A stretch of DNA of 64,000 bases, taken from Adiantum capillus-veneris. Its lineage: Eukaryota > Streptophyta > Polypodiopsida > Polypodiales > Pteridaceae. The notes under the pieces were generated by a model that had not been told where the DNA came from, made no database searches, and worked only from the letters and a program-made list of their open reading frames with translations. Positions 47,325 to 59,660 of this stretch are shown piece after piece. Numbering within the stretch: position 1 is the first letter of the stretch; every line of letters begins with the position of its first letter. The DNA lies in assembly GCA_014529385.2 (NCBI GenBank), contig CM043952.1:156190057-156254056 (forward strand). The letters run 5' to 3'. The translations under genes and the position numbers were made by a program.

Positions 47325-49325
47325 TGAGAGACATAAAATGGTAACCATCTTTTTGCAACATTTGTGAGCCTACTCAACGTCCTCTTCCTCATATGTGTAT
47401 ATATTTTTCTACGCTATTAAGTTATCTAGAGTAAATTCCCCCTCTTCATTTAACCTTTGTGGCGACACATACATTATACTCTTCCCAAAAATGTCACTTT
47501 AGTCATATATTTATATTACCACCCTTTTCTTTTTTGCTTTGTAAATAGAATAAGCATACAATAACCAACTATATACCCCCAAACTTTCCTACCTCTTGTG
47601 AATTAGTAGTAGAAAAATAATATATCCATATTCCAGCCCATATAGATAAATTCCCATGGAAATCAACTCTCCACTTGTCTTTACCAAAGATTATGGTCCC
47701 TCTCTACAAGTCTTCTATGCCCCCTACATAGGTGGCCCAATATCTCTTAAGAATATACATATAGTTTCTCTCCTTTCAAAAAGACTCCAATTGTATATTC
47801 TTTTCACAAGAAAACAGTATTGGGCCCTCCTCTATTTGTTTAAGCATCATAGCCTTTTCAAAAAGCATGATTCCCCTTGGATGCATACAAGCAAAGGGCC
47901 CATACAAGAAAACTTGGAAGCAAAAGGTTCCCTACCCTAGTGTGGACCTTCCAAACCGAATTTCTTGGTGCATGGGCATGAAGAATAGTCCAAATTCATA
48001 TCAAACATGTTGAGAAGGTCAATTTTGCCTTTTGAAGCATGTCATTCCGAGCTACAGGCAAAAAGTTATGGTCAAAATAGTGTAAATCTGTCAGATTCGC
48101 AGCAAAAGGGAACTGTAAATCAAGTAAATCAAGAGGGTGAGATCTTATTTTTCCCCTAATCATCTTCTAGAAGAGCAATGAGTGTTCAAGGAGTGTTCTT
48201 GCATGTGATGCATGTGATGGGAACAACCTAAAATGCTTTCTAAATGCCAAGACAAACAAGTTGAGATACCCCGCAGGAGCCACCCGTAGGGGCCTCGGTG
48301 GGGCCCACCTACATTATGCCCCCTATGGAGCCTTCACGGTCTAAAATGATATTTTTGGTGAATAAATAGTCCCTTTTATGTCCAATATTCAATGAGTGGT
48401 CAAAGGACACTTAATTAGGTCTAATCACTTACTCTAATTAAGTGTAGCATAATCCCACTCCTACACAACTTAAATAGCCCCCCCCTTGGAGAGACTCAAG
48501 GAACACACACCTATATTTTCAACTTCATGCTGTTTCTTTTCTTGATCAATAGTAGAGAAAACCCCAACTCTCCCTCTTTTTTACATCCTCCCTCCTAACC
48601 CTCCTCTTTTGGAGAAGTGCAACATCTATTCTCCACTCTTTCCATTCTACAATCTCTTACTCCATCAACCCAATAAATCATTTGTAGCACCTCAATAACT
48701 TGTAAATACATCATGATCTCTCATCTCTGGTTATGTTAATGATCATGAAATCATCTTCACAACTTTCAAGTGTCGCAATTCGTGATGGTTAGCCAGCGTC
48801 TGTCCTCCCTTAAAAAGGTGTGTGGGCGAGAAATCAAGTAAGTGTTCTATTCTCAATTTACCATTGGTTTGTTTCTCATTCACACTTATTCAATTGGTCT
48901 AAAGAAATTTCTCCACTCCAACTCTCTTTTGCTTCATTACATATGCATGTGGCTACCTCTCATGGTGATTTTATTTGTGTCACGGCATTGCATAGATGGA
49001 GATGAGCTCTCTATGCAAAGTGTGTTTAGTTTGATGTAAGTGATTCTCTTGTGTTTTGAGAGGAAAGTCTTGTGCACATGATTTTTTGATGAGTGCTTGC
49101 TTGAGAGAGGAAGAGTTTGGATGTATTATGGTATTCTTATGGGGAAGAAGGTGAATGCTATTCCACAAATTGCATATTTCATTTTGATGCACGGCATTGG
49201 GTTGCATAATCGTTGATGGTGTTCAAGTATCCAAAGTATAATAGAGAGTAAGGGGTTTTTCAAAGTGTGTTGCTTGAGTGGGTGAGTGCAAGTGTTATTT
49301 TGATTGGTTTCCTTATCCACTCCCA
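47325..49325 (+). repeat. Element C second LTR (3' boundary tentative)
   Basis: Begins TGAGAGACATAAAATGG. It aligns with 39130-41097, with many single-base and small insertion/deletion differences, more indels toward its 3' side. Confidence 0.6.
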
Positions 49326-51656
49326 AAGAAGGTGGTGCCCCAAGTAGTGTGCGTACCTCTTTACGAACATTTTGTGAGGGTAGGCCCATTGGTTTGGGTT
49401 TAGAGGGCCCCATTTCAAAAAGCTCGCCCTCATAAAGTGGTGCCCCCACGAGGAACATATTTCCAAGTTACCTTCAAATTTTTTAGTGATGAACAATGGA
49501 GTTCCCATCTATCCATTTGATTTTGCACACACACACATTAGAGAGTAAATGTTCACATAGATAGAAAAGTCTTTTTCCAGCAACGCAATGTGTTTTTTGT
49601 TTTGGTGCAGAAAGACTTAGTTTATTTTTCATCCCCCAATTTTTTACTTTCCAATTTTTTTTTCCAAACTTCTTTTTGATTTCACGTTTTCATTTTGTTT
49701 TAAAGGCAACGAACAGTCTTGGTGATTGGTTGGGATCCACTCGCCTCAATGAAATCAATGCTTCAATTAATCCATTTATTCTACCTATGATAAAGTACGA
49801 ATTAATAATGGATGTGTACATTCTTCATTTTAATGTAATCAGATTATAGTGTCAGTAAACTTCTGCGGCCCGTAAGAGAAAAGTTTCTTTAAAAAAGAGA
49901 TTTCAAAAGTTAAACAAAATGTCAAGTTCTTTTCCCACGTTCTATGCAAGAAGTGGGGAAGATCGCAAGAGTTTCTTGACAACTTGGAGATGGCACATCT
50001 CATATCCGGGAGAGATGAAGAGGAAGTAAAGCTACGAGCCTTCCCGTTGGTTCTAAAAGCAGAAGCTAAAGCATGGTTATGAGACCTTGCAACCCCAAAT
50101 AAAGTCCAATTGGAGAGATTGCGAGCAAGATTCCTCTCCATGTTCGGGCAAGGTGATACTTCTGAAGGACTATGGAAATGTCTTATTGGACATAAGCATG
50201 TCTTATTGGACATAAGCAGGTATCACTTGAAGACTATCCTCTTATGAAGAAACCTTTGTCAATCTATGGGGTAGGTGGGAGGCTACATTATAAAATCATG
50301 GTGGTGCACCTAACTTTCTAAAAAAGGAGAGATTCATGGTTGGCTTGTATCCACTTTTAAAGGCTAAAGTAGAGCTGAATTCCCATCCACCTTCGAAGAA
50401 GCACGTGAGGTAGCCATCATCAAGTTTAGAAAACTACACTTCCAAGCACATAGAGCAAGGGGTTTGAATGAAGTGAGTGAGAGGGAGTCTTCACAAACCA
50501 TGGAAGCACCAATTAGGGCCCCTCTTGCACAATCTTCACAAATAGGAGATAACTCTCAACAAGAGGTTTTACAAAGGCTAACTCAACATCTTGAGAACCT
50601 CACTCTGAATTTAGTACAAGGCCTACCTCAAACAACGACAACCAAGAGAAGGGAATTGCAATCAACGAAGACAAGCCCAAGAGTTGCGATGTTGTAATTG
50701 CAATGAAATGGGCCATGGCATGTACAATTGTCCACATCCAATGCGACTTCCGGGAGACATATATCCCCCCAGACCGCCTCCTCTCTAGGGGGCTCAAGGC
50801 CCACAAACGTAGACCAAGGCAGCAGCAAATATACCTCCCGTCCACATGAGGGGGGAGGCAACAGTGTAGGGGTAATAGAACATCATCAAGCTAGAAGAGG
50901 TAATAGATGAGCATACTCTAAACTTTGATGTTATGCCGGCAGAAAAACGCACAAGAGCACATGATAAGGATGAAGACATGAGAAGTGAAGGAACAAATTC
51001 AGCCAGAAGGGACAAGAAGAAGAAGTCAAAGATGGAAGAAGCTGAAAGTAGCAGGAAGAAAAGATCAAGGTGAAGGGAAATTGGTATCAACGACTTCCCA
51101 TTGGGAAAGGAGCTAGAGCCCTACAAAATCCTGGAGGATTTACAAACCCAAAAGCCAAACATTTCATGGCCTCAACTTCTACACCTATTAGCCAAAGTAA
51201 GAAGGCAATGGCCAAAGTTGGTAAGTACAAGAATTCCAAAAAAGAAAGCAAATCTTTCCATTAAGGTTGTGGCCTCAAAGCTACAAAAAGATGTGGAACC
51301 CATTGTGGATGCTTACATAAGGGGTAAAAAGTTGTCTAATGTATATGTTGATGGTGGAGCTCAAATGTGTGTGATCACGGAAAAATCAATGAACAGGTTA
51401 GGGCTTGAAATTACAAATTCCTCTAATTGTCAAGCTAGGCTAGCCAACAACTCAAGTGTGAAGTGTTTGGGGATCATTGAAAATGTAAAATTCTCTGTAT
51501 GTAACATAGATGCACGAGTGGATATGTATGTCATGCCAGCTAAGGGGGAGGGCTATCCCATCATCCTAGGGAGGCCTTGGCTCATTGCTGTGAATGCAGA
51601 TCAAAAATGGGGAAGTGGTCGTTTGATTCTTAAGAAGGGTCAACCGGTGGTGTATG
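49326..51656 (+). pseudogene. Second, partial element C internal region (Gag to protease)
   Basis: Repeats the first internal region from the leader to the protease. Gag starts at 49919 but shifts frame within 50 bases; the knuckle is near 50690; the protease (VDGGAQMCVIT, 51343) ends at VVYDS, where D sequence begins. Numerous one-base indels and a 20-bp tandem duplication (CATGTCTTATTGGACATAAG, about 50175-50218) set it apart from the first copy. Confidence 0.82.
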
Positions 51657-53636
51657 ATTCAGTCTTACCATCCATAGGGGTTTGTACGAGGTTTTGATCT
51701 TGCTGATATTAGTTACCATGTGCATATGTGAGCTTGATCACATGTTACTGTTTGAACACTATTGGATTTGTGGTCTTTTGACTCTGACTTGTGGAAATCA
51801 GCTGAAACTTATGTCCTTGATGATCTTCATAGAAGCATTAGTGTGCAGATTCTGATGGAATTTGGGTCAATTGGAAACTTCCAGAAACCATGTATTCTTT
51901 CAATGGTTTCTGCCTTGAAGGGGTATGTTGGCTAGAAGCTCTAGGGCTTCTAACTTCTGTAGCATTTCCTAGTACATAAGCTGAGCTTGATGGATTTACA
52001 GCTCCCCCCTTCCTAGGGTGATCACTATAGCCTGCTTCATTATAAGAGTTCAAAATTGTTTGGCTTTGGTTTAGTCTCACCTTTTGGGATTGTGAAGATA
52101 CACTTTGGATAGCACTGTTGACAATTGGTATCTGTAAACCTTCTGCATAGTTCCCTTGTGAAACATGACAAATTATTCCCCAATTCAAGCTGTAGGTGGT
52201 ATTATCTTTGCCCTGATACTATCTATTCCATGGGTCTCCTATGATATGAGCTTCCGTGATTTCAGGACCCAAGGCATCATAGATGCTAGACTCTCGTCTA
52301 TATCTACGATTGTTTTGGTCAAAGTATATGCTCGTTTGGTCACAACATCGAAGCTTGATTTCTAATGTAGGAGAGTTTGGCTCCGAACAGATTTCAAGGT
52401 TCACTCGAGTAATATCCTTTAGCTCTAGAGAGGATGGGATATAATAGATTCTTTCCTCTAAAATGAATCATCCTTTCTGATCTATCACTTGATGCACTTC
52501 TATGAGCTGGTATGTGGACCATTCAAACACTAGTTGATCCTTTTTGTATAGTTTTCCTTTTTGGTCTACATAGTGTGCATATGAATTATGGGTACCATAC
52601 AAAGCTAACATCATTATGTTTGATGTGTCCCTTAGACTGGTGAATGATTGCACACTTTTGGTAGTGGATGAAAAATTATTTGCAAACCTAACAGTCTTTT
52701 CAACTTTTGGTGTATCTCGACACCTTTACTATATTCATGGAAGAAGTTGTTGTTCAAAGAATCAATTTTAAGCTTTTCAGGTGTCTCTGCATCTTTATGT
52801 TGATTTTGAACTTGCAGTGCTTTTACTGGTGCTTCTAATGGCAATGAGGAATCATCTGATTGTATTAAAAGTGACAAGTTAGATGCACTTACATCAAGAT
52901 TCGCATTTCCAATTTTCTCTGTAACTTGCTTGGCAGTTGATATGTCCCTGTTGTCTAGATTTCTTGGACAGTCTTCAGAAAAATGTCCACCTTTTCGTCC
53001 ACAATCTGAGCAATACACCATGACTGGTGGTATTTCAGTTGGTTATGTCATGTCAAGCTCTATCTGAAAAGTTTCTGCTTCTAAGATTGCCAAATTGTCG
53101 GCGTCTTCTTTCAAAACACTGAGCATCAAGTTGTAGAATGCTCCATCTTGACCTTTGTACCGTCTTTGGCTTGGTTCTCCAATTAGACTGGCTTATATTG
53201 GTTGATTTGTTGGATCTTGCAATTCTAGCTCCGGACTATAGATCTGACTACTGTAATCCATGTACAATGACCCTGATTGCATATGTACTAAATGTATGTT
53301 TTGCAGACTTATGGAGATTTCTGGATAAACAGTTGGGTTGATTTTTTGCACCTCTATCTGCACTTCATCTTTGAGCTTGCAATACCTGGCTCCACTGAAG
53401 TATGTGAACATCTGGAAGTTCTCTGAATCTGGTTTTACTCTGATCAATAGGATCTTGGCTCCTGTGCTGCTTTTGTCGTTCATCAAGTATCTATGGCCTT
53501 TTGAATCTATATACAAGACTTTATCTCCATTGTAGCCATAAAGTTGTAAAATCTGCTTTGTTGCGCTTATCCCTGTGTTACCACTGCTACTAGCTTGCTT
53601 TGCGGTACTTGTACTCTCAGCTCGAGATGAGTCCAT
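51657..53636 (-). pseudogene. Element D polyprotein, N-terminal part
   Basis: On the minus strand: start at 53636 (MDSSRAESTSTAKQASSS), a Tyr/Asp module (QLYGYNGDKVLYIDSKGHRY, 53480-53560), a knuckle YCSDCGRKGGHFSEDCP (53016-52966, CX2CX5HX4C) and another module (LALYGTHNSYAHYVDQKGKL, 52600-52540). It then passes into sequence matching 18256-18011. Several stops occur. The knuckle and the N-terminal position suit a Gag-like protein, but I see no classical Gag core. Confidence 0.65.
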
Positions 53637-54908
53637 GTCGAGCGACTGGTTTTGTAAAAACTGTCTCCTAGCAGATTTTGGTATTGATTAGCAAAAAAAT
53701 TTCCTGCTCGGGTTTGATAAGACTGCTTTTGCCAAAGTACTTTTGGCAGTTTATTTCTCTTAGACTCACAAGAGTTGATTAACTCTAGCTCGAAAGCGTT
53801 AGAATTGATTGCAGCCTTTTGAAACGATGAAAAACTGGGCCTTTAACAGATTAATGTGCAATCCACCGTGGTTTGTCGATTTTCAGCTTGATTTTGACAA
53901 ATTTAGAAATTTGCCTACCCCTCATGACTTCGAGTTGACCGTTTTCAGCTTTTTTCGGCTATTCGGATTCGCTTCGGCGCTGTTAGCTCGATTTGCGATG
54001 TTTGCTCAGTGTGTGGTACGCTTCTCGACTTGGCTTCTGCTATTTATTACTTTTTTCGGCGGTGCTATTTTTACTTTTCGGCCTCGTTCTGGATTTTTCT
54101 GACTCTTTCTGAAATTTTTTTGCTATTTTTCGCTCTTTTGCGACTTTCTTTTTATTTTTTCTAATTATTTGTGAAATTTTAAATTTTCTAACTTTTATGG
54201 TTTTTTATAATTTTTTTGAAAAAGGTTTAATTTTTTATAAATTCTGTGAATTATCTGTGGAGTTTTTGAATTTTCTAAATATTTTCTTAAGTTATTGGGA
54301 TTTTTTAATCCACCTTTGAATCTTTACAAATTTTGTGAGTTTTTTATTAATTTTGTGATTTTTCTGTCAATTTTTTTGTTTTTCTAGAATTTTCTAAGAA
54401 GTTTTATATATTTTATGAGTTTTTCTATTTTTTGGTGATTTTTTAATGGTTTTTTTCTTTTTTTTATACTTCCTAAATGATTTTAATCCTTTTTTTAGTT
54501 TTTTATTGGATTTTTTTATTTTAATTCTTTTTATGGTTTTTTTATTTTTTTGTGATTTTTTAATAATAATTATTAATATTTTTAGTTTTAAATGTCTTTT
54601 TTGATTTTTTATGAGCTTTTTTAATTTTCTTTGATTTTTTCTATGTTTTTTATGAATTTTCTATGAGAATTTTGATTTTTTAATTGTTTTATTCTTTTTT
54701 GTGATTTTTGTAATTTTTAAATTGAGTTTAACAAAAGCAAGGACCTTACCTAACTTACCTGCACAGGACGTTGACCTCGCTGGTTGACAGAGAGCGCGCA
54801 GCACGCCTGGCGGCAAGGAGAAAGTGAGAGGGTGGATGGCGGCACGACTTTCGGGGCTGGTGATGTGGCGAGGCAGCAGCGTGCAGTCCAGGCAGGTCTG
54901 GCGCGCCG

Positions 54909-55003
<95 letters not shown>

Positions 55004-57138
55004 AAGGTACGCATGCAGTGCACTCAGCTGGAGTTGGTGTCTTGGGCCTTTGAATGCGGGGCATCGAGAGAGCAAGAGAGACGGCGCAACTCAGCTGGCG
55101 ATTAGACACTTGCTCTAGTGAGTGTGTGTGTGTGTGTGTGGATGCGACAAAGGAAGAGAGAGAGTTAGAGAGAAAAAGGGAGAGAATGGAGAGAGAGAAA
55201 GTAAGAGGGAGAAAAAGGGAGAGAGAGAGTTTGAGGGAGAGAGAGTGAGAGAGTTAGAGGGAGAGAGAGAATGAGAGTGCGTGTGTAGAGAGGGGTTCAT
55301 GCAGGGGAGAGAAAGAAGAAGAAGAGAGTTTTAATGTCGAAGGAAATTATCCAAAGAGACCTTAAAGATCTAGCCGACGAGGAGTTGAACTCCAAATCTG
55401 TTATTCAAGAGAGAAGAAAAAGAAGAGTTTTTCAATGTCGAAGGGAACTATCACAAAAGACCGAAGAGGTGGCTTCCGGCGTCAACAGAGGACAGAGGAA
55501 ATTACAAACGCGCAAGCGGGAGACCATTCATGTGCCGGAAGGCATGCTCGAGAAGAGCCGAAGCTCCAGATGAACCGTCCGGTGCTCGTCGAAGCAACTT
55601 TTTCCAATTTTTTAATTTTTTAATGCTCGAAAGAGCCAATTTTAGTCTTAAATTAGCAAAAATTTCAAAAATCACCCAAAATTCCCAAAATTTGCAAAAG
55701 AAGTCCAAACAATTCCCAGAAAATTCTAAGAATCTTAGAAAATCATCTGCAATCACAACCGAACATTTTCGATACGCAAAAGCACACCAAAAATAGCAAT
55801 TTTTATCGAAAATGCCAATTTTCACAAAATTGTCCACCCGATCCCCGAAAATAGCAAAACGCTCAAAACTCGACCACGGAGGGCACAAATGCGAACAAAA
55901 TGATGCCGTTAATATGCACACACAAAATAGCTCGTATAGATCGCAAAATATTATTTTTTATGGAATTACCTAGAAATCAATGCAAAAAATTGCCAAAAAT
56001 TTGCAAAAATTATCCGAAAAATACCCCAAAAAAAATCTACAAATTTTGCACACATTGGGGAATAGTGCAGCCAAATATAATTGCCAAAATTTCATCAATC
56101 AATTGCCAACAATTTTATCAATAAAATCAAGACTAGGCAATTAAACCGGCAAAATTACCGACAAAAATAGGTCAAAATTTGACGCAATTGAAATGTGTAA
56201 ATCCCTGTTTTGAGCACAAAAACGCAGCATTTAATCATTACACACATCATTTATGCAATCAAAACATTGAATTAATCATGCAAATTAAACACTTTTTTAG
56301 ACACACACATTAAAAAATTGGAAGTTTTTACTAATCTTTAGGTGCGCACACAAAAGGGTTAAACTTGTCGGATTTGCAATGTGACTTTACAAATCATTAG
56401 TTGGACATGAGCACAACATAAATCAATCATCACAATTGAAAAATCATAATGCACACATTGATTTCTAGGTGCACAAACATGGGCAAAATAGTGCACACAC
56501 ACCTAAAATTAGGTCTACACACACTCAATTAAAATGCACACACACTTGATTTTAGTGCACACACACTTGAAATTGACCATCCAAGCATGCAATTAACTCA
56601 ATTAGGCACCCAATTAGCAATCCACAATCACCAATTAGCAATTGAAACTTGTCAAATTCATGTGCCACCAATTCTTAAAAATTTCGGCATTACGACGGCG
56701 TGAAAATGAATAATCGCAAAATTTACAATCCATAACATCAACATTGCATTGCATCAACATGGAATAGCATTACATTGCATCAACATTGCATTGCGTCATG
56801 GTGGGATGTCTACAGAATTCTACACATCTCTAGATTCTAGGGAGGTTGAGAATACCACCTTGATTACCTTTCCGTTGAAGATCAATTGAACGGTCGAATG
56901 CTCCAATCCTTCATACCAAATTATTAGGTTAGCAAAAATTAGTCAAATTAGCAAGGGCTTACTGTGAAATTAGAGTGTGTAAACAAGATACGGTGACACA
57001 TTAGGGAATTATGAATAAAATGCTTCATGCACACACATTCAAAATCAACAAAAACATAAACATACAAGTGAAATTAGTAGTGAAATTAGTGAGGGAACGC
57101 ATTCGATTATGTCACAATTACACTAGCGTGGGCCATCG
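53637..57138 (-). other. Element D long 5' leader, low complexity, no gene
   Basis: 3.5 kb between the primer-binding site and the polyprotein start. Plus-strand composition is strongly T-rich at 54110-54740, GA-rich at 54912-55330 and A-rich at 55590-56150, with repeated CACACA and CAATTAG words at 56400-56650 and a repeated ACATTGCATTGCATCAACAT word near 56740-56800. Open frames here are translations of simple repeats. An unrecognised insertion cannot be excluded. Confidence 0.6.
54912..55001. repeat. (AG)n microsatellite
   Basis: About 45 AG units, followed by a degenerate GA-rich tract (55150-55330) and a short TG array (55121-55140). Confidence 0.96.
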
Positions 57139-57156
57139 TCCCCGGAAATGGCGCCA
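57139..57156 (-). promoter_or_regulatory. Element D primer-binding site (tRNA-Asp type)
   Basis: TGGCGCCATTTCCGGGGA on the element strand, two bases inside the LTR. It is close to the tRNA-Asp complement TGGCGCCGTTGCCGGGGA used by many plant Tat/Athila elements, a hint of where the family comes from. Confidence 0.88.
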
Positions 57157-57158
57157 AA

Positions 57159-58067
57159 AGTTGAGGGTTCCATCGTTGCAATAGCTCCAATGACCAACAA
57201 CATTGTCAATATGGAGGGATAAGCTACCCTGCTTGGAAACACTCACACAGTTAGTGAACTAATGGTGGCAACACAAATGGTTAACTCTACGCATTACCTT
57301 CTCAGCCTATGGAGGAGCTAAGCCACAATGAAGGGCAATCTCCATATCCACTTCACTTCACCTCCAATCAACCCAATCACACACTACAATTGCAAGACGC
57401 ACACAACACTAATCCTATCATGCAACAGACTAATGGCAAGCACACACACATACATCTATCGATCACCACACTCCAATCAAACCTACATGCACACAACCAA
57501 GAGAGGGCAATCACACAAGATTAGAGAGCGATTAATCACTAATTAGTAATATCTAGCTAATCTAAGCATCATATGCAATCATAAGAAGCATGAGAGAGGC
57601 ATAGTGAAAGAGAATGAATCATTGATTATTGTTAATCAAGTCTCATGAGCAAAGAGAATCTCAAGGACTCCATAGACACACACCTCAAGAGCTCTCACCA
57701 AAGAGTGCTCTCAACAAATGACTTGAGAACCCTAATTTCATTTACACACTGCCTTATGTACCTAGGGTAAAAATATGCAATTTCCGACCGCCCAAGGCCT
57801 TTAGGGCTCACCACTTACTGAATCTGCAACTTAGGCACAGTAAGTGACCTATTCTTTACAACTTGGAACTCCCATTGAGCCCGTAACACATTAAAATATT
57901 ACAATGGCTTGAAATAAATCGAGAATTTACAATACGTAACCATTTTGGAAAAACGTGAGAAATGTGTGACTCCAATCTTTAGTGCTTCTTCATATTCATC
58001 CTCAATGTGCATTCGTACGTCTTTGATCTTTAGCAGCTTCTGTTAACTAATTCAACATCAGTTAACA
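57159..58067 (-). repeat. Element D 5' LTR
   Basis: 909 bases, starting TGTTAACTGATG on the minus strand. The inner end is mutated (CAACT where CAACA is expected). It aligns with 35443-36360 and 13434-14321, with substitutions throughout, so D is much older than A. Confidence 0.9.
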
Positions 58068-58682
58068 AACCTTCCCATAGATCGAAAGACCAAGGTCAAG
58101 CTAATTAGCATAGTCAGGTGTTTCTTTATGATAGCTAGTGGAACAGCCTCCATGACAGCATCCTCAACGTCAACCCTTTGCAAAAGAGATATCTTGAGAG
58201 CTTGAAAGGATTTGTCTCCCCTTGTAACATCCATAGAGCCGGTGGGTGTTTTTGCTTCCTCCAATGTTCTTTTATTAAGAGACAAATCACTGAGGATCTT
58301 AACAAGCTCCTTCTCTATCAGTGACATGCACCCTTTTAGTTCTTCTTTGCTAAGACCAGTATGCCACTCGCATCGCTCTCAGTGCACTAGGAATCAATGC
58401 CTTTTGTTCCTTTTGAGACATGTTCGGGTGTCGAGTCCTTTGCCAGCTCTTGGGATCCCAAAACCGCTTCACAATAAGAGGGTCAGCCATAGACGCCGAG
58501 CCGTAGACGCCATGGTCAAACACAATTGGGGTATAGTTTGCAAGAATGGGCCCTAGGCCATGAGGGGCATCGTCAAAAGCTAAGTGCAAGGTTGAGTGAT
58601 GTAATAAGCACGCTAAGCAAGGGGTAAATAATTGCACTTTGGACAAGATAATAACCGCACTAAGTGGAGTCAAAGAAGGCAA
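58068..58682 (-). pseudogene. LINE ORF1 5' region (far side of element D)
   Basis: Minus-strand peptides MSLIEKELVKILSDLSLNK (58327 downward) and VKRFWDPKSWQRTRHP (about 58490-58440) lie just outside the D 5' LTR, where the upstream part of LINE ORF1 should be. The frame at 58068 leads toward the DUF4283-like part at 35442. Assignment rests mainly on position. Confidence 0.45.
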
Positions 58683-59660
58683 AGTAAGTCCTAAGTCGAA
58701 AATTCTCCACTACGTAATGGTTGAAAGTTGGAGGATGAGAGAGTGTTGCATAGGCAGCTTATGCCCATGCAAGATAGTCATAGAGATCCGGAGCAGTAAG
58801 GGGCATGCGGCCCATCGGAGCCGAGAGACCTGGGAACACCTTGCTTTGGTGGTGATAGAAGCCTAGGTCGATAGATGGGCATGGAGAACTTCAGACCACC
58901 AACTACCTCTAGAAATCATCTCAAGAAATGATTTTTCATATGCAAAATAGCAGTTTCACTAGAACTTGTACACTAGTTTAAGAAAACAAGGTGAAACTTC
59001 ACTATGGCCTACATAAAAGAATTCATAATGAGAGGCTTCTTTGTGATACAGAAGAATAGAAAGTGAAACTAGTATTTTTTAAATGTGGTATCACAATAAA
59101 AGATTATGTTTTCTGTTTTTAAGTGTAACAATGAACTATTTAGATTACAGTATATCCCAAAACCATAAAAAAATAATATTTGACACAATACTCTATGCCC
59201 CTCTTGAAAAAGAAAAGTACACAAATGCCAACAACCTCTCACAAGGCCTAAAAGAAACTATTATCATTAGCTTGTCTGGCTCTAATCCGCAAGCTTTATC
59301 CAATGGTCCAAAGATGCACCCAAAATCGAACCCTTTACTAAGGAATAATTATGTAGTCTAATAATGAGAAAGCTGCATGAAATAATCCATGGTAGCTACT
59401 TATATATATATATGTGCTTGACATTTTTGCAACTCTCATGTGAAACAAAAAACTATGTATACTAGAAGTAAATATAGTAAGTCATGTGGGTTAGATATGC
59501 AACATTTGTGAATACAATTAACAACCACAAAAAACATTTAGTTCCTCTAAATTTGCAATTTCATATGTCGTTCTAGTTTCACTTTTCATTACAGATGATC
59601 TTCCCAAGATGCTTTAGTATCTCCAACCCACTCATGATTCAAAACCATTTCTAATTTCAG
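58683..59660. other. Gene-free stretch
   Basis: AT-rich. A (TA)n run lies near 59400-59412. Short frames have no recognisable domain. Confidence 0.6.

Larger units (their letters stand above)
39130..51656 (+). mobile_element. Element C: Tat-type Ty3/gypsy element, LTR-internal-LTR-partial internal
   Basis: LTR starts at 39130 and 47325 (both TGAG-G-CATAAAATGG). The internal region at about 41.1-47.3 kb encodes Gag, protease, RT, two RNase H domains and integrase. After the second LTR a second, 5' part of the internal region (about 49.3-51.66 kb) follows, then D resumes. This is the form left by recombination between tandem copies followed by a deletion that also took about 950 bases of D. 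No target duplication can be shown. Confidence 0.88.

Noticed and set aside
54661-55109. Overlapping open frames encoding long Ser-Leu or Arg-Glu repeats
   Set aside because: They are translations of the (AG)n array in each frame, as are those at 5175-5606, 55115-55300 and 60980-61220.
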